From Roseivivax marinus (GTDB lineage: Bacteria; Pseudomonadota; Alphaproteobacteria; Rhodobacterales; Rhodobacteraceae): 64,000 nucleotides of DNA. This document shows, one piece after another, positions 1 to 8,692 of the stretch (position 1 is the stretch's first letter; each line of letters begins with the position of its first letter). The notes beneath the pieces were generated by a model. It searched no databases. It saw only the letters and a program-made list of their open reading frames with translations, and was not told where the DNA came from. The stretch is taken from contig NZ_FOAI01000014.1 of the NCBI RefSeq assembly GCF_900109705.1, positions 35,328-99,327 on the forward strand, written 5' to 3'. The position numbers and the translations under genes are program-made.

Positions 1-1
1 G

Positions 2-388
2 GTCCTCGGCTGTGACCAAATCCTTGCCTGCGACCGTGAAGTCTTTGTTAAGCCGGACAGCCGCGACGCGGCAGCGGAACAAATCCGCGCGCTGTCGGGG
101 AGGACGCACCATCTTCTTTCGGCGGCGGTGCTCTACGAGGACGGGGAACCGGTCTGGCGCCACGTCGGCGTCGCGCGGCTGACCATGCGCGACGTCGGCG
201 AGGCCTACCTGTCGGAGTATCTCGACCGGAACTGGCCGGATGTCGCCACCTCGGTCGGCGGCTACAAGCTGGAGCGCGAAGGCGTGAGGCTGTTCACCCG
301 GATCGAGGGTGACCACTTCACCATCCTCGGCCTGCCCCTTCTGGAACTCTTGAACCATCTGACACTTCGGGGCTTTCTTCCGTCATGA
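2..388 (+). CDS. maf: Maf-family nucleoside triphosphate pyrophosphatase, 5' end outside window
   Basis: Maf proteins hydrolyse non-canonical or modified nucleoside triphosphates to monophosphates (house-cleaning). The frame is open from base 2 to the TGA at 386-388, giving 128 residues of the C-terminal two thirds of a protein normally near 190-200 residues. The read begins VLGCDQIL, matching the family's VlGaDt-like segment. It continues with a KPDS...LSGRTHH stretch and ends with the typical SVGGYKLE and GDHFTILGLPL segments. A GTG at 128 is only an internal codon, since homology clearly extends upstream of it. The stop overlaps the aroE start (ATGA), so the two are translationally coupled. 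The truncation is caused by the window edge, not a mutation. Confidence 0.9.
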   Translation, partial: VLGCDQILACDREVFVKPDSRDAAAEQIRALSGRTHHLLSAAVLYEDGEPVWRHVGVARLTMRDVGEAYLSEYLDRNWPDVATSVGGYKLEREGVRLFTRIEGDHFTILGLPLLELLNHLTLRGFLPS

Positions 389-1230
389 GTAGCGACAGCC
401 CCCTGCCCCGGATCCCGCTGGCCGGCGTGATCGGCCACCCGATCGCGCATTCGCGGTCGCCACGCCTGCATGGCCACTGGTTGCGCAAATACGGGCTGCC
501 CGGGCATTACGTGCCGCTCGACGTGGCGCCGGGGCGGCTGGAGGACGTGATCCGGCTGATGCCGGAAATGGGGTTCGTCGGCGCCAACGTGACCATCCCG
601 CACAAGGAGCGCGCTCTCGAGATCGTTGACCTTGTTACGGACCGTGCGACGCTGATCGGGGCGGTGAACACGCTGATCTTCCGCAAGGACGGAAAGATCC
701 ACGGCGACAACACGGACGGCTACGGATTTCTCGCCAACCTTCGGCAGCAGGTGCCGGACTGGCAACCGGATGCAGGTCCGGCGGCAATCCTCGGTGCGGG
801 CGGTGCGGCCCGGGCGGTTCTGGCGTCTCTGCTCGAAGCTGGTGTCCCGGAGATCCTGCTGACCAATCGCACTCGCCTTCGCGCCGACGCGCTGCGTGAG
901 GATTTCGGCCACCGCGTCCGCGTCGTGGACTGGGTCCAGGCCGGAAATATGCTCGACGACGCGGCCCTCGTGGTGAATACGACCTCGCTCGGGATGGTCG
1001 GCAAGGCCGAGCTTCGCGTGCCGCTCGACGGCCTGCGGCGCGGCACGGTGGTGTGCGATCTGGTGTATGCGCCGCTCGAAACGCGGCTGTTGCGGGTGGC
1101 GGCGGAACAGGGTGCGACGCCGGTGGACGGGCTGGGCATGTTGCTGCATCAGGCCGTGCCGGGCTTCGAACGCTGGTTCGGGATGCGTCCCGAAGTGGAC
1201 GAGACGGTGCGCGCGGCGGTTCTGCGATGA
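385..1230 (+). CDS. aroE: Shikimate dehydrogenase (NADP+)
   Basis: Reduces 3-dehydroshikimate to shikimate in aromatic amino acid biosynthesis; cytoplasmic. The 281-residue product is of normal length. The N-terminal substrate domain has GVIGHPIAHSRSP, GANVTIPHKE (catalytic Lys) and GDNTDGYG (catalytic Asp). The nucleotide-binding motif ILGAGGAARAV and the NADP-type TNRTR segment follow, then NTTSLGM and a C-terminal DGLGMLLHQA. The ATG overlaps the maf stop by 4 bases, and the stop overlaps the coaE ATG by 4 bases, so maf-aroE-coaE-dnaQ reads as one operon. This order is common in Rhodobacterales. Confidence 0.97.
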   Translation: MSSDSPLPRIPLAGVIGHPIAHSRSPRLHGHWLRKYGLPGHYVPLDVAPGRLEDVIRLMPEMGFVGANVTIPHKERALEIVDLVTDRATLIGAVNTLIFRKDGKIHGDNTDGYGFLANLRQQVPDWQPDAGPAAILGAGGAARAVLASLLEAGVPEILLTNRTRLRADALREDFGHRVRVVDWVQAGNMLDDAALVVNTTSLGMVGKAELRVPLDGLRRGTVVCDLVYAPLETRLLRVAAEQGATPVDGLGMLLHQAVPGFERWFGMRPEVDETVRAAVLR

Positions 1231-1811
1231 CGTTCCGTCTCGGCCTGACCGGATCGATCGGCATGGGCAAGTCGAGCACGGCGTCCATGTTCGCCGACGC
1301 CGGCTGCGCGATCTGGGATGCGGATGCGGCGGTGCACCGCCTTTACGGCGAAGGTGGCGCGGCGGTCGAACCGCTGCGCGCTCTGTTTCCGGAGGCGATC
1401 ATCGACAATGCCGTCTCGCGCGCGGCGCTAAAGACAGAGATCGCCGCGGACCCCTCCGCGCTCAAGCGGATTGAGGAAGTGGTCCATCCCCTTGTTAGGG
1501 CGGACCGCGCGGCTTTCGCGGAGCAGACAAGAGCGGACATCGCCGTGTTCGACATCCCGCTTCTTTTCGAGACCGGGAGCGAGGAAGAGATGGATGCCGT
1601 CGCCGTCGTGAAGGTTTCACGTGAAACGCAAGCCGAGCGCGTGCTCGCCCGCGGCACCATGTCCGAAACGGAGTTCGAGGCGATCCGCGCCAAGCAGATG
1701 CCCAGCGACGAAAAGTGCGCCCGCGCACATTTCGTCATCGACACCACGACTCTTGAGACCGCCCGGCGGGACGTGGCACATGTTCTGAAGAGCATCCGAC
1801 GCGAGGCCTGA
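1227..1811 (+). CDS. coaE: Dephospho-CoA kinase
   Basis: Phosphorylates the 3' hydroxyl of dephospho-CoA, the last step of coenzyme A synthesis. The 194-residue product starts MTFRLGLTG with a P-loop GSIGMGKS at residues 9-16. It carries the family segments CAIWDADAAVH, PLLFETG and an RAKQMPSDEK lid-like region. The frame is open further upstream to 1053, but the ATG at 1227 overlaps the aroE stop (ATGA) and gives the normal CoaE N-terminus, so the longer reading is rejected. dnaQ follows 3 bases after the stop. Confidence 0.96.
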   Translation: MTFRLGLTGSIGMGKSSTASMFADAGCAIWDADAAVHRLYGEGGAAVEPLRALFPEAIIDNAVSRAALKTEIAADPSALKRIEEVVHPLVRADRAAFAEQTRADIAVFDIPLLFETGSEEEMDAVAVVKVSRETQAERVLARGTMSETEFEAIRAKQMPSDEKCARAHFVIDTTTLETARRDVAHVLKSIRREA

Positions 1812-1814
1812 GAT

Positions 1815-2504
1815 ATGCGAGAGATCGTTCTCGATACCGAGACCACGGGCTTCGACCCCGAAACCGGCGACCGGATCGTCGAGATCGGCGCGGTCGAGCT
1901 GTGGAACCACGTGGCCACCGGGCGGACCTACCACCAGTATATCAACCCCGAGCGGGGTATGCCGCAGGAGGCCTTCGAGGTTCACGGCCTCGGCGACGAC
2001 TTCCTGCGCGACAAGCCCGTGTTCGCCAAGATCGCGGACGAGTTCCTGGCGTTCGTGGGTGACGCGACGCTGGTGATCCACAATGCGCCGTTCGACATGA
2101 AATTCCTCAATGCCGAGCTGCGCTGGTGCAAGCGGAAGCTCCTGCCGATAGAGCAAGCGCTGGATACCGTGGCGATGGCGCGGAAGAAGTTTCCCGGAAG
2201 CCCGGCGTCGCTCGATGCGCTGTGCCGTCGTTTCGCCATCGACAACTCGTCGCGGACGTTGCACGGCGCGCTTCTGGACTCCGAGATTCTGGCCGAGGTC
2301 TACCTCGAACTGATCGGCGGCAAGCAGCCCGATTTCGGGTTGTCGCAAAGCCAGTCGTCCGGGGCTGCCGCGGCGGCCGATGCCGACTGGCGCCCGCGTC
2401 CGCGGCCCGAGCCTCTGCCGTCCCGGATCACGGACGAAGAAAAGGCGGCTCACGCCGCCTTTGTCGAGAAGCTCGGGGACAAGGCCCTCTGGGCCCGGAC
2501 CTGA
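1815..2504 (+). CDS. dnaQ: DNA polymerase III epsilon subunit (3'-5' proofreading exonuclease)
   Basis: Proofreading exonuclease of the replicative polymerase core. The 229 residues carry Exo I DTETTGFD (D7, E9), Exo [16 protein letters not shown] and Exo [17 protein letters not shown], the DEDDh set with the catalytic His. A proline/alanine-rich linker and a charged C-terminal tail, the usual region for binding the alpha subunit, follow. It is the last gene of the maf-aroE-coaE-dnaQ operon and converges on secB with only 7 bases between stops. Confidence 0.95.
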   Translation: MREIVLDTETTGFDPETGDRIVEIGAVELWNHVATGRTYHQYINPERGMPQEAFEVHGLGDDFLRDKPVFAKIADEFLAFVGDATLVIHNAPFDMKFLNAELRWCKRKLLPIEQALDTVAMARKKFPGSPASLDALCRRFAIDNSSRTLHGALLDSEILAEVYLELIGGKQPDFGLSQSQSSGAAAAADADWRPRPRPEPLPSRITDEEKAAHAAFVEKLGDKALWART

Positions 2505-2511
2505 TCCCGGA

Positions 2512-3030
2512 TCAGGCCTGGCCGGAGGATTCGCCCGATGCCGCCTGCGCCTGCTGGCGGCGCTGGATCTCGGAGCGGTAGAGCTGCACGAAATCGATGG
2601 TCTCGAGGTTCAGCGGCGGGAAGCCACCGTCACGCGAGATGTCGGACACGATGCGGCGGACGAACGGGAACAGCATCCGCGGGCACTCGATCAGAAGGAA
2701 GGGATGCAGCTGGTTCTCGGGCACGTTCTCGATATGGAAGATGCCGGCGTATTCCAGTTCCATCAGGAACAGCTGGTCGCCCGAGCCCTTCGCCTTGCTG
2801 TCGATCTTGAGCTTCATGACCACTTCGTACTGGTGGTCGGGCTGGCGCTTTTTCGCGTCCAGGTTCACCTGCACCTGCACGTCGGGCTGCGCTTCGCCCT
2901 TGGTGCCCTTCTGGGCAAGGATGTTCTCGAACGACAGGTCGCGGATGTATTGCGCCAGCACGTTCATCTTGATCTGCGGGGCCTGCTCGGCGGCCCCGTT
3001 CTCGGTCGGATTGGTGGTCGTGTCGCTCAT
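2512..3030 (-). CDS. secB: SecB protein-export chaperone
   Basis: Tetrameric cytoplasmic chaperone that keeps preproteins unfolded and hands them to SecA. The 172-residue product has the SecB core (MNVLAQYIRDLSFENI near residue 23, VMKLKIDSKAKG, FLMELEYAGIFHIENV, LLIECPRMLFPFVR, DGGFPPLNLETIDF). A non-conserved N-terminal tail and a Gln/Ala-rich C-terminal tail flank it, as is normal in alphaproteobacteria. It is transcribed alone, toward dnaQ. Confidence 0.97.
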   Translation of the reverse strand: MSDTTTNPTENGAAEQAPQIKMNVLAQYIRDLSFENILAQKGTKGEAQPDVQVQVNLDAKKRQPDHQYEVVMKLKIDSKAKGSGDQLFLMELEYAGIFHIENVPENQLHPFLLIECPRMLFPFVRRIVSDISRDGGFPPLNLETIDFVQLYRSEIQRRQQAQAASGESSGQA

Positions 3031-3085
3031 GTCGAGGTTCCCTGAAATTCGGTCCCGACTGGCTTAGCAACACTCCCGCGTCGGC

Positions 3086-3619
3086 TCAATGCTTGGTCCA
3101 GCCCGAGCCCTGATGTGTCGGCCGCTTGGACTGTGGCGTCACCTCTTCATATTCGGCGTCGATGACGTCGGGCCGACCACGCGATCCGTCGCGGCGCGGA
3201 CCGTGCGGACCGCCCTGCCCCGGCCGCGCGCCGAACGGGTCGCCCGGGCCAGGCCCCATGCCGGCCCGCGACACCTTCACGTGTTTCTTGGCGCACCGCA
3301 TCGCCGCCAGCCGGACCGGAGGCGTCAGGAGCGCAAAGCCCACGATGTCGGTGAAGAAACCTGGCGTCAGCAGCAGTGCACCGGCGAACAGGATCATGGC
3401 GCCGTGGGCGATCGGCTCGGTCGGGTCAGACAGGTCGTTGAACGACCGCTTGATGTCCCGCATCGCGAGCGCACCCTGCGATCGGACCAGCGCGGTGCCG
3501 AGCAACGCGGTCAGCACCACGATGCCGAGCGTCGGCCACAGGCCGATCAGCCCGCCGACCTGAATGAACAGCGCGATTTCCACCAGCGGAACCGCGAGAA
3601 ACGCTACGAATAGCCACAT
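3086..3619 (-). CDS. fxsA: FxsA-family membrane protein
   Basis: Small inner-membrane protein; E. coli FxsA affects F-exclusion of phage T7, and its cellular role is unclear. I place the start at 3619 (MWLFVAFLAVPLVEI), the usual family N-terminus; an in-frame ATG at 3640 would add seven residues. Seen are hydrophobic segments near residues 3-20, 24-45 and 75-95, the family segment GxALVRSQG, and a GALLLTPGFFTD motif. A Gly/Pro/Arg-rich cytoplasmic tail ends the protein (177 residues). It diverges from the Tim44-like gene across about 110 bases. Confidence 0.88.
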   Translation of the reverse strand: MWLFVAFLAVPLVEIALFIQVGGLIGLWPTLGIVVLTALLGTALVRSQGALAMRDIKRSFNDLSDPTEPIAHGAMILFAGALLLTPGFFTDIVGFALLTPPVRLAAMRCAKKHVKVSRAGMGPGPGDPFGARPGQGGPHGPRRDGSRGRPDVIDAEYEEVTPQSKRPTHQGSGWTKH

Positions 3620-3731
3620 GCCGAACGGCCTCCTATCCACGGCGGCGCCGGTAGACTTGGCACCGCCCAGCCCCTACATAGGAGCGCGACCCATTGCTTT
3701 CCATGCACCCCGATCCCGACACGAGGCGCTA

Positions 3732-4391
3732 ATGAACTCCCCCATTCTACAGCTTCTGGTACTTGCCGGGATCGCCGTGTTCCTCATCCTGCGGCTGAAG
3801 AACGTCCTCGGCACCCGTGAAGGGTACGAGAAGCCGCCCGCCCCGCCCACCAGTGCGCCGCGCAGCGACCGGCGCGATTTCGAGGTGATCGAGGGCGGAC
3901 CGGACCGGGACATCGTCGATCACGTCCCCGAAGGAAGCGAGACCGCGAAGGCGCTTGCCCAGATGAAGAAGGCCGAGCCCTCCTTCGGCGTCGCCGACTT
4001 CCTCTCCGGCGCACGCGGCGCCTACGAGATGATCCTGATGGCGTTCGAGCGGGGCAAGATCGACGAGATCGAGCCGTTCCTGTCCCAAGACGTCTACGAC
4101 AGCTTTGCCGAGGTGGTCGCCGCACGCGAGGCACAGGGCCTGACCATCGAGGCCGAGTTCGTCGGCGTCCGCGAGACGAAGCTGGTCGAAGCGACCTACG
4201 AGGACGATATGGGGCACGCCGAGATCACCGTGCGCTTCACCGGCGAACTCACGCAGGTCGTGAAGGATGCCGAGGGACAGGTGGTCGAAGGCAGCGCGAC
4301 GCAGGTTAAGCGCCAGCGTGACGTGTGGACCTTCGCCCGTCGCGTGGGCTCGGACGATCCGAACTGGCAACTCGTCGCCACGGGCGAATGA
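3732..4391 (+). CDS. Tim44-like domain, membrane-anchored protein
   Basis: 219-residue protein with one N-terminal membrane anchor (about residues 5-20, ILQLLVLAGIAVFLILRL) and a charged linker. From about residue 80 it has a C-terminal Tim44/MBA1-like domain (FLSGARGAYEMILMAFERGK, IEPFLSQDVYDSF, a TxAEITVRF-like strand and a terminal WTFARRVGSDDPNWQL). Such proteins flank secB/fxsA in Rhodobacterales and are thought to act at the inner membrane. The ATG at 3732 gives the typical anchor, and the longer open frame to 3564 has no family similarity. The stop overlaps the mltA start by 4 bases. Confidence 0.88.
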   Translation: MNSPILQLLVLAGIAVFLILRLKNVLGTREGYEKPPAPPTSAPRSDRRDFEVIEGGPDRDIVDHVPEGSETAKALAQMKKAEPSFGVADFLSGARGAYEMILMAFERGKIDEIEPFLSQDVYDSFAEVVAAREAQGLTIEAEFVGVRETKLVEATYEDDMGHAEITVRFTGELTQVVKDAEGQVVEGSATQVKRQRDVWTFARRVGSDDPNWQLVATGE

Positions 4392-5473
4392 CGACACGGT
4401 TCGGCGCGGTCCTCGCAGCTTGGGTCGGCGTGCTGTCCGTGGACAGCGTGTCGGCCGACGATGCCGAGGAGCTTCCCGCGCCGCCGCATCATGCCATCCT
4501 CGATTTCGATGATCTCGATGGCTGGGCCGAAGACGACCACGCCGCGGCGCTGGAGGCCTTTCTCGTCACGTGTGGCGACCTGAGGGATCCCGATTGGCGC
4601 GCATTGTGCGGCCTCGCCGAGGATCACCGTGACGACGCCCGCCTGTTCTTCGAGCTGTTTTTCCGTCCGGTGATGATCACCGATGGCGCCCGCGACAATC
4701 CCGAAGGCCCCGCCCTGTTCACCGGCTATTTCGAACCCGAGCTGACCGGATCTCCGGAAGAGACGGAGCGCTTTCGCTATCCGCTTTATCAGATGCCGGA
4801 CGAAGCCCGCGACGCCCAGCCCTGGCTGTCGCGCCGTGATATCCTGACGACGGATGCGCTTGCCGACCGAAATCTCGAGATCGCCTGGGTTGATGATCCG
4901 GTCGAGCTGTTTTTCCTGCAAATCCAGGGGTCCGGGCGCATCCGCTTTCCCGACGGCCGCGTGATCCGCGTGGGTTATGGCGGCGCGAACGGTCACGAAT
5001 ACAAGTCGATCGGTCAGGAACTCGTCCGCCGCGGCACCTACGAGGCGCATGAGGTCTCGGCCGAAACGATCAAGAACTGGGTGCGCGAGAATCCCGAGGA
5101 CGGCGAGGAGCTTCTGTTCCACAATCCATCCTACGTCTTCTTCCGCGAGGTCAGCGAGGTGCCTGCGGATCGCGGTCCGCTGGGGGCCATGAACCGCTCG
5201 GTCACGCCCATGCGCACGATCGCCGTCGATTCCGAGTACACCCCGCTCGGCGCACCGGTCTGGATCGAGAAATCCGGCCGCACGGAGCTGAATCGCTTGA
5301 TGGTCGCGCAGGACACCGGGTCCGCGATCAAGGGTGCACAGCGTGCGGACGTGTTTGTCGGCACCGGCGACGAGGCGGGACAGGAGGCTGGCACATTCCG
5401 CGATCCGGGTCGCATGGTGGTGCTGCTGCCGATCCAGCGCGCCTACGCCCTGCTGCCGGATCTCGTGCAATGA
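4388..5473 (+). CDS. mltA: Membrane-bound lytic murein transglycosylase A
   Basis: Cleaves the glycan strand of peptidoglycan with formation of 1,6-anhydro-muropeptides. 361 residues from the ATG at 4388, which overlaps the preceding stop. A short hydrophobic N-terminus (AVLAAWVGVLSVDSVSA) could be a signal peptide. The MltA domain includes LFTGYFEPEL, FFLQIQGSGRI and VGYGGANGHEYKSIG. The C-terminal 3D domain contains AVDSEYTPLGAPVWI and the catalytic-Asp segment QDTGSAIKGAQRADVF. No lipobox Cys is evident, unlike the E. coli lipoprotein. Smr follows with a 4-base overlap. Confidence 0.93.
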   Translation: MTTRFGAVLAAWVGVLSVDSVSADDAEELPAPPHHAILDFDDLDGWAEDDHAAALEAFLVTCGDLRDPDWRALCGLAEDHRDDARLFFELFFRPVMITDGARDNPEGPALFTGYFEPELTGSPEETERFRYPLYQMPDEARDAQPWLSRRDILTTDALADRNLEIAWVDDPVELFFLQIQGSGRIRFPDGRVIRVGYGGANGHEYKSIGQELVRRGTYEAHEVSAETIKNWVRENPEDGEELLFHNPSYVFFREVSEVPADRGPLGAMNRSVTPMRTIAVDSEYTPLGAPVWIEKSGRTELNRLMVAQDTGSAIKGAQRADVFVGTGDEAGQEAGTFRDPGRMVVLLPIQRAYALLPDLVQ

Positions 5474-6075
5474 AGAAGGGCCGCCGTCCCCGCCGCGACG
5501 AGCTCGACCTCTGGAACCAGGTGGCGCGGACCGCGCACAAGATGCCCGGTCGGCCGGAGCCCGCGCCCAGCCGCAGCCCGACCCCGACTCGGCGCGGCGG
5601 CGCGTCCGAAGAGCCCGAGCGGACCCCCACCGATATCCCGTCCGCGTTCGGGGTGGGCGCCCGTGCACCGGCGCGCAACTCGGTGGCGCTGCCGCAATCG
5701 ACCTCGGACCGGCTGGCTCGAAGCCGCGTGGACATGGACGCCAAGTCCTACGGCCGCATGAAACGCGGCAAGCTGGTGCCCGAAGCACGGATCGACCTCC
5801 ACGGCATGACGCTGGACGAGGCGCATCCGGCCCTCGTCGGCTTCATTCTGTCGTCGCACACGCGCGGCCTGCGGCTGGTGCTGGTCATCACCGGCAAGGG
5901 CCAGCGCGAGGATCCCTACGATCCGATGCCGCGGCGGCGGGGTGTGCTGAAGTCGCAGGTGCCGCAATGGCTGAAAATGCCGCCGCTCGGCCCCGTCGTG
6001 CTTCAGGTGACCGAGGCGCATATCCGGCACGGCGGCCAGGGCGCGCTCTACGTGTACCTGCGCCGGCGGCGCTGA
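5470..6075 (+). CDS. Smr/MutS2-type domain protein
   Basis: 201-residue protein with a long basic, proline-rich N-terminal half and a C-terminal Smr domain from about residue 105. The hallmark RIDLHGMTLDEAH is followed by LRLVLVITGKG and the terminal HGGQGALYVYLRR segment. Smr domains carry DNA or RNA nicking/binding activity; the role of stand-alone bacterial forms is not settled. It overlaps mltA by 4 bases and ends the plus-strand housekeeping run. The 63 bases to the convergent bchO stop show no clear terminator. Confidence 0.9.
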   Translation: MKKGRRPRRDELDLWNQVARTAHKMPGRPEPAPSRSPTPTRRGGASEEPERTPTDIPSAFGVGARAPARNSVALPQSTSDRLARSRVDMDAKSYGRMKRGKLVPEARIDLHGMTLDEAHPALVGFILSSHTRGLRLVLVITGKGQREDPYDPMPRRRGVLKSQVPQWLKMPPLGPVVLQVTEAHIRHGGQGALYVYLRRRR

Positions 6076-6138
6076 AGACCGAACGACGCTCGCCTGTAGT
6101 TCCCTGTTCAGGCTCTCGGCTTGGCCTGCCGCTTCGTC

Positions 6139-7011
6139 TCAGCCGCTCGGGATCAGCGTCGCGCTCAGATGGCGCGCGATCCGCTCGGCGGCGAGGTCAG
6201 GCGCCTCCTCGTGCGCGAGATGACCCAGCCAGGCCAGCCATGTGCACGCGGCGTCCGGCATCTTCGCGGCCGCGGTCTCGGTCGTTTCCGGCGGCACGGT
6301 CCTATCCTCGGCGCCGAGCAGGAACAGGCAGGGAGATCTGATCTTCGGGAGGTCCGGCAGAAGCCCCTGCAACGACCACTGCGACATCATCAGCAATGCG
6401 CCCTCGACATGCGCCCGGTCCTGCAGCAGCCGCCGGTAGAGCGCCACGCCTTCGGGGGAGAGGTGCGAGCCCGTTCCGGCAAGAAGCGACTCGACCCGGG
6501 CGGGCGACACCACGGCCATGCGGATCAGGCTGGTCGCGAAGGGCGTCACGGCGATGGTCCGCGCGAGCATGGGGAACAGGACGCCGGCGATCCCACGGAA
6601 CGGCTCGAGCGCCGGGTTGAAGCCCACGATCGGCACCCGCCAGCCCGCCCGGCGCACCAGTGCGAGCGCCACCGCCGCACCGGCGGAATGGCCGACGATG
6701 GCGCGCGGGTGCCAATCCTCGTGCCGGATCAACCGGTCGAGATCCTCTGCCATGAACGGCAGCGAGGACCGGAACCGGGTCGAGAGCCGCGAGAAACCGT
6801 GCCCCGGCAGGTCCACGGCGATGCATCGGTAGCGGTCGGCGAGCAACGGCATGATATCCCGCCAGGAATGGGTCGCGCCGCCCGCGCCGTGCAGGAACAG
6901 CAGGTCCGGCCCCTCGCCCATGATCTGGACATGCCATCGGTGAGGACGCACGGCGATCTGGCGTGAGCACTCGGCATGGGGCCAGCCGGTGAGGTCCGCA
7001 GGATAGTCCAT
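6139..7011 (-). CDS. bchO: BchO, alpha/beta hydrolase of the magnesium chelatase operon
   Basis: An alpha/beta-hydrolase encoded with magnesium chelatase in bacteriochlorophyll clusters; its exact biochemical role is not firmly established. I take the start at 7011 (MDYPADLTGWPHAECSR), which avoids a 20-base overlap with bchD and gives the usual BchO N-terminus; an upstream ATG at 7035 is possible. Visible are the oxyanion segment LHGAGGATHSW, the nucleophile elbow VGHSAGAAV, the acid-bearing LLGAEDRTVP and a C-terminal His in LGHLAHEEAP. Last gene of a minus-strand crtA-bchI-bchD-bchO operon. Confidence 0.92.
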   Translation of the reverse strand: MDYPADLTGWPHAECSRQIAVRPHRWHVQIMGEGPDLLFLHGAGGATHSWRDIMPLLADRYRCIAVDLPGHGFSRLSTRFRSSLPFMAEDLDRLIRHEDWHPRAIVGHSAGAAVALALVRRAGWRVPIVGFNPALEPFRGIAGVLFPMLARTIAVTPFATSLIRMAVVSPARVESLLAGTGSHLSPEGVALYRRLLQDRAHVEGALLMMSQWSLQGLLPDLPKIRSPCLFLLGAEDRTVPPETTETAAAKMPDAACTWLAWLGHLAHEEAPDLAAERIARHLSATLIPSG

Positions 7012-7015
7012 TCGC

Positions 7016-8692
7016 TCAGGTCCCCAGGGCGGCATCGAGGCCGGATTTCAGCCGGTGGGCATCGGCGCGCGGCAGGGCGAGGCATGGCAGGCCCATCGCG
7101 GCTGCCAATTCAGCCAGTTCCGGCCGGGGGCGGGCGCCGGTGTCGATTACCGCGCCGTCGAGGCCAAGCGCGCGGATCCTCTGCGCCGCGGCGCGGGCAT
7201 CGTCCATCGCGGCGGCCCGGTCCTGCGCCCCCGAGAGCGCGACGTTCGCGCGCCCGTCGGTCAGAAGGGCGAGCGCGGGCGCCTGCCCCGCGCGCCGGGC
7301 GCGGTCCGCGACGGCCCGTGCCGCATCCAGTCCTGCGGCCAACGGCGTGGCCCCCCCACCCGGCAGCGCCGCGAGACGGCGTTTCGCCTGCACGAGGGAC
7401 CGCGTCGGCGGCAGAAGCAGATCGGCGCTGTCGCCGCGAAAGGCGATCAGGGCCACGCGGTCGCGCCGCGCGTAGGCATCGGCGAGCATCAGTTCGACCG
7501 CACCCTTGGCCTCGGCCATGCGGGCGAGTGCCGCCGAACCGGAGGCGTCCACGCAAAAGATGACCAGCCGCTCGGTACGTCGCTCGAACCGGCGAAGATG
7601 GATATCCGAGGCGCGGACAATCACCCCGGTGCGGTCGGGTGCTTCCTGCCGGCGCAGCGCCTGCCAGGGCACCGCGGCGCGGAGTGTCGCCACGAGGTCG
7701 ATCCGCGCGCCGCCGTGGCGCCGTCCGGGCCGCGACGGCAACGGCCGGCCTCGTTGCGTTCCCTTGGCACGGGCGCCCTGCCCGGTCCCGGCGGCCCTGC
7801 GGGCGGCCCGTGATGCGCGGCTTTCCAGAACACCCGGCGGCAAGAGAGCGCGGACCGCGTCCAGCACGACCTCGGGCGGCGGCGCGTCCATCGGGTCTTC
7901 GTCTGCGGCATTCTCGGTCGGCTCGGTATCCGCCGGGTCGGGGCTCTCGTCGGGGGCCTCTTCGTGCTCTGGCGGCAGTTGCGTGGCGCGCGAGGCGTAG
8001 ACCAGCGCGGCGGCGATCTGAAGGTCCTCTGCCGCGACGGCGTCGCGCTGGCACAGGGCCGCATGCGCGCGCGCGGCGGCCACCGCCAGAAGGACGGCGC
8101 GCAGCCCCGGAATACCCAGTTGAATTGCCGCGCCGGTCAACTCGCGAAGCCCGGCGTCGGGCACCGCGATGTCGGGCAGGCGGAGGCGCGCCCTGTCGAT
8201 CTCGTCCTCGCCGAGGGCCACGTCGGCCATGTCGGCCGCCCGCACCTGCTCGAGGTCGAGGTGAAAGGCCAGCCGGTCGCACAGGCCCTCGGGCGCCGCC
8301 TCGTCCGGCTCCGCGCCTTCATCGAGCAACACCAGCGGACCCGCGCCGCGGTCGAGCGCCTGGCCGAGCCGCGCCGAAAGATCCGGCGGACAGCGTTCCG
8401 CCATTGACAGGATCACGGCACCCGCCCGATCCAGCACACCGGCGGTCTCGATCCGACGGCCCGCCGCGAGGCTCGCCCCGACGTCGACGCCGCCGAGAAG
8501 TTGCGCATCGTCGATGCCGGGCGTGATCCGATGCCAGGGCGTCAGCACCGACGGCAACCCCGCAAGAAATGCGTCCCGAACCGGGCCCGCCCGCGCGCGC
8601 AGATGTATCCCGCCAAGACCGGCGGGATCGACCGCGAGCATCGTCGCGGCCAGTTGGCCGGCGACCCACGGCTCGCGCGTATCCTGCCTCAT
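7016..8692 (-). CDS. bchD: Magnesium chelatase subunit D
   Basis: Subunit of the ATP-driven chelatase that inserts Mg2+ into protoporphyrin IX, the first committed step of bacteriochlorophyll synthesis. 558 residues: a degenerate AAA+ half at the N-terminus, an acidic/proline-rich linker (about residues 235-275, rich in Glu, Asp and Pro), and a C-terminal integrin-I (vWA) domain. The MIDAS motif lies in FCVDASGSAALA, with a later LLTDGRANV segment. The start overlaps the bchI stop by 4 bases, and bchO follows within a few bases. Confidence 0.96.
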   Translation of the reverse strand: MRQDTREPWVAGQLAATMLAVDPAGLGGIHLRARAGPVRDAFLAGLPSVLTPWHRITPGIDDAQLLGGVDVGASLAAGRRIETAGVLDRAGAVILSMAERCPPDLSARLGQALDRGAGPLVLLDEGAEPDEAAPEGLCDRLAFHLDLEQVRAADMADVALGEDEIDRARLRLPDIAVPDAGLRELTGAAIQLGIPGLRAVLLAVAAARAHAALCQRDAVAAEDLQIAAALVYASRATQLPPEHEEAPDESPDPADTEPTENAADEDPMDAPPPEVVLDAVRALLPPGVLESRASRAARRAAGTGQGARAKGTQRGRPLPSRPGRRHGGARIDLVATLRAAVPWQALRRQEAPDRTGVIVRASDIHLRRFERRTERLVIFCVDASGSAALARMAEAKGAVELMLADAYARRDRVALIAFRGDSADLLLPPTRSLVQAKRRLAALPGGGATPLAAGLDAARAVADRARRAGQAPALALLTDGRANVALSGAQDRAAAMDDARAAAQRIRALGLDGAVIDTGARPRPELAELAAAMGLPCLALPRADAHRLKSGLDAALGT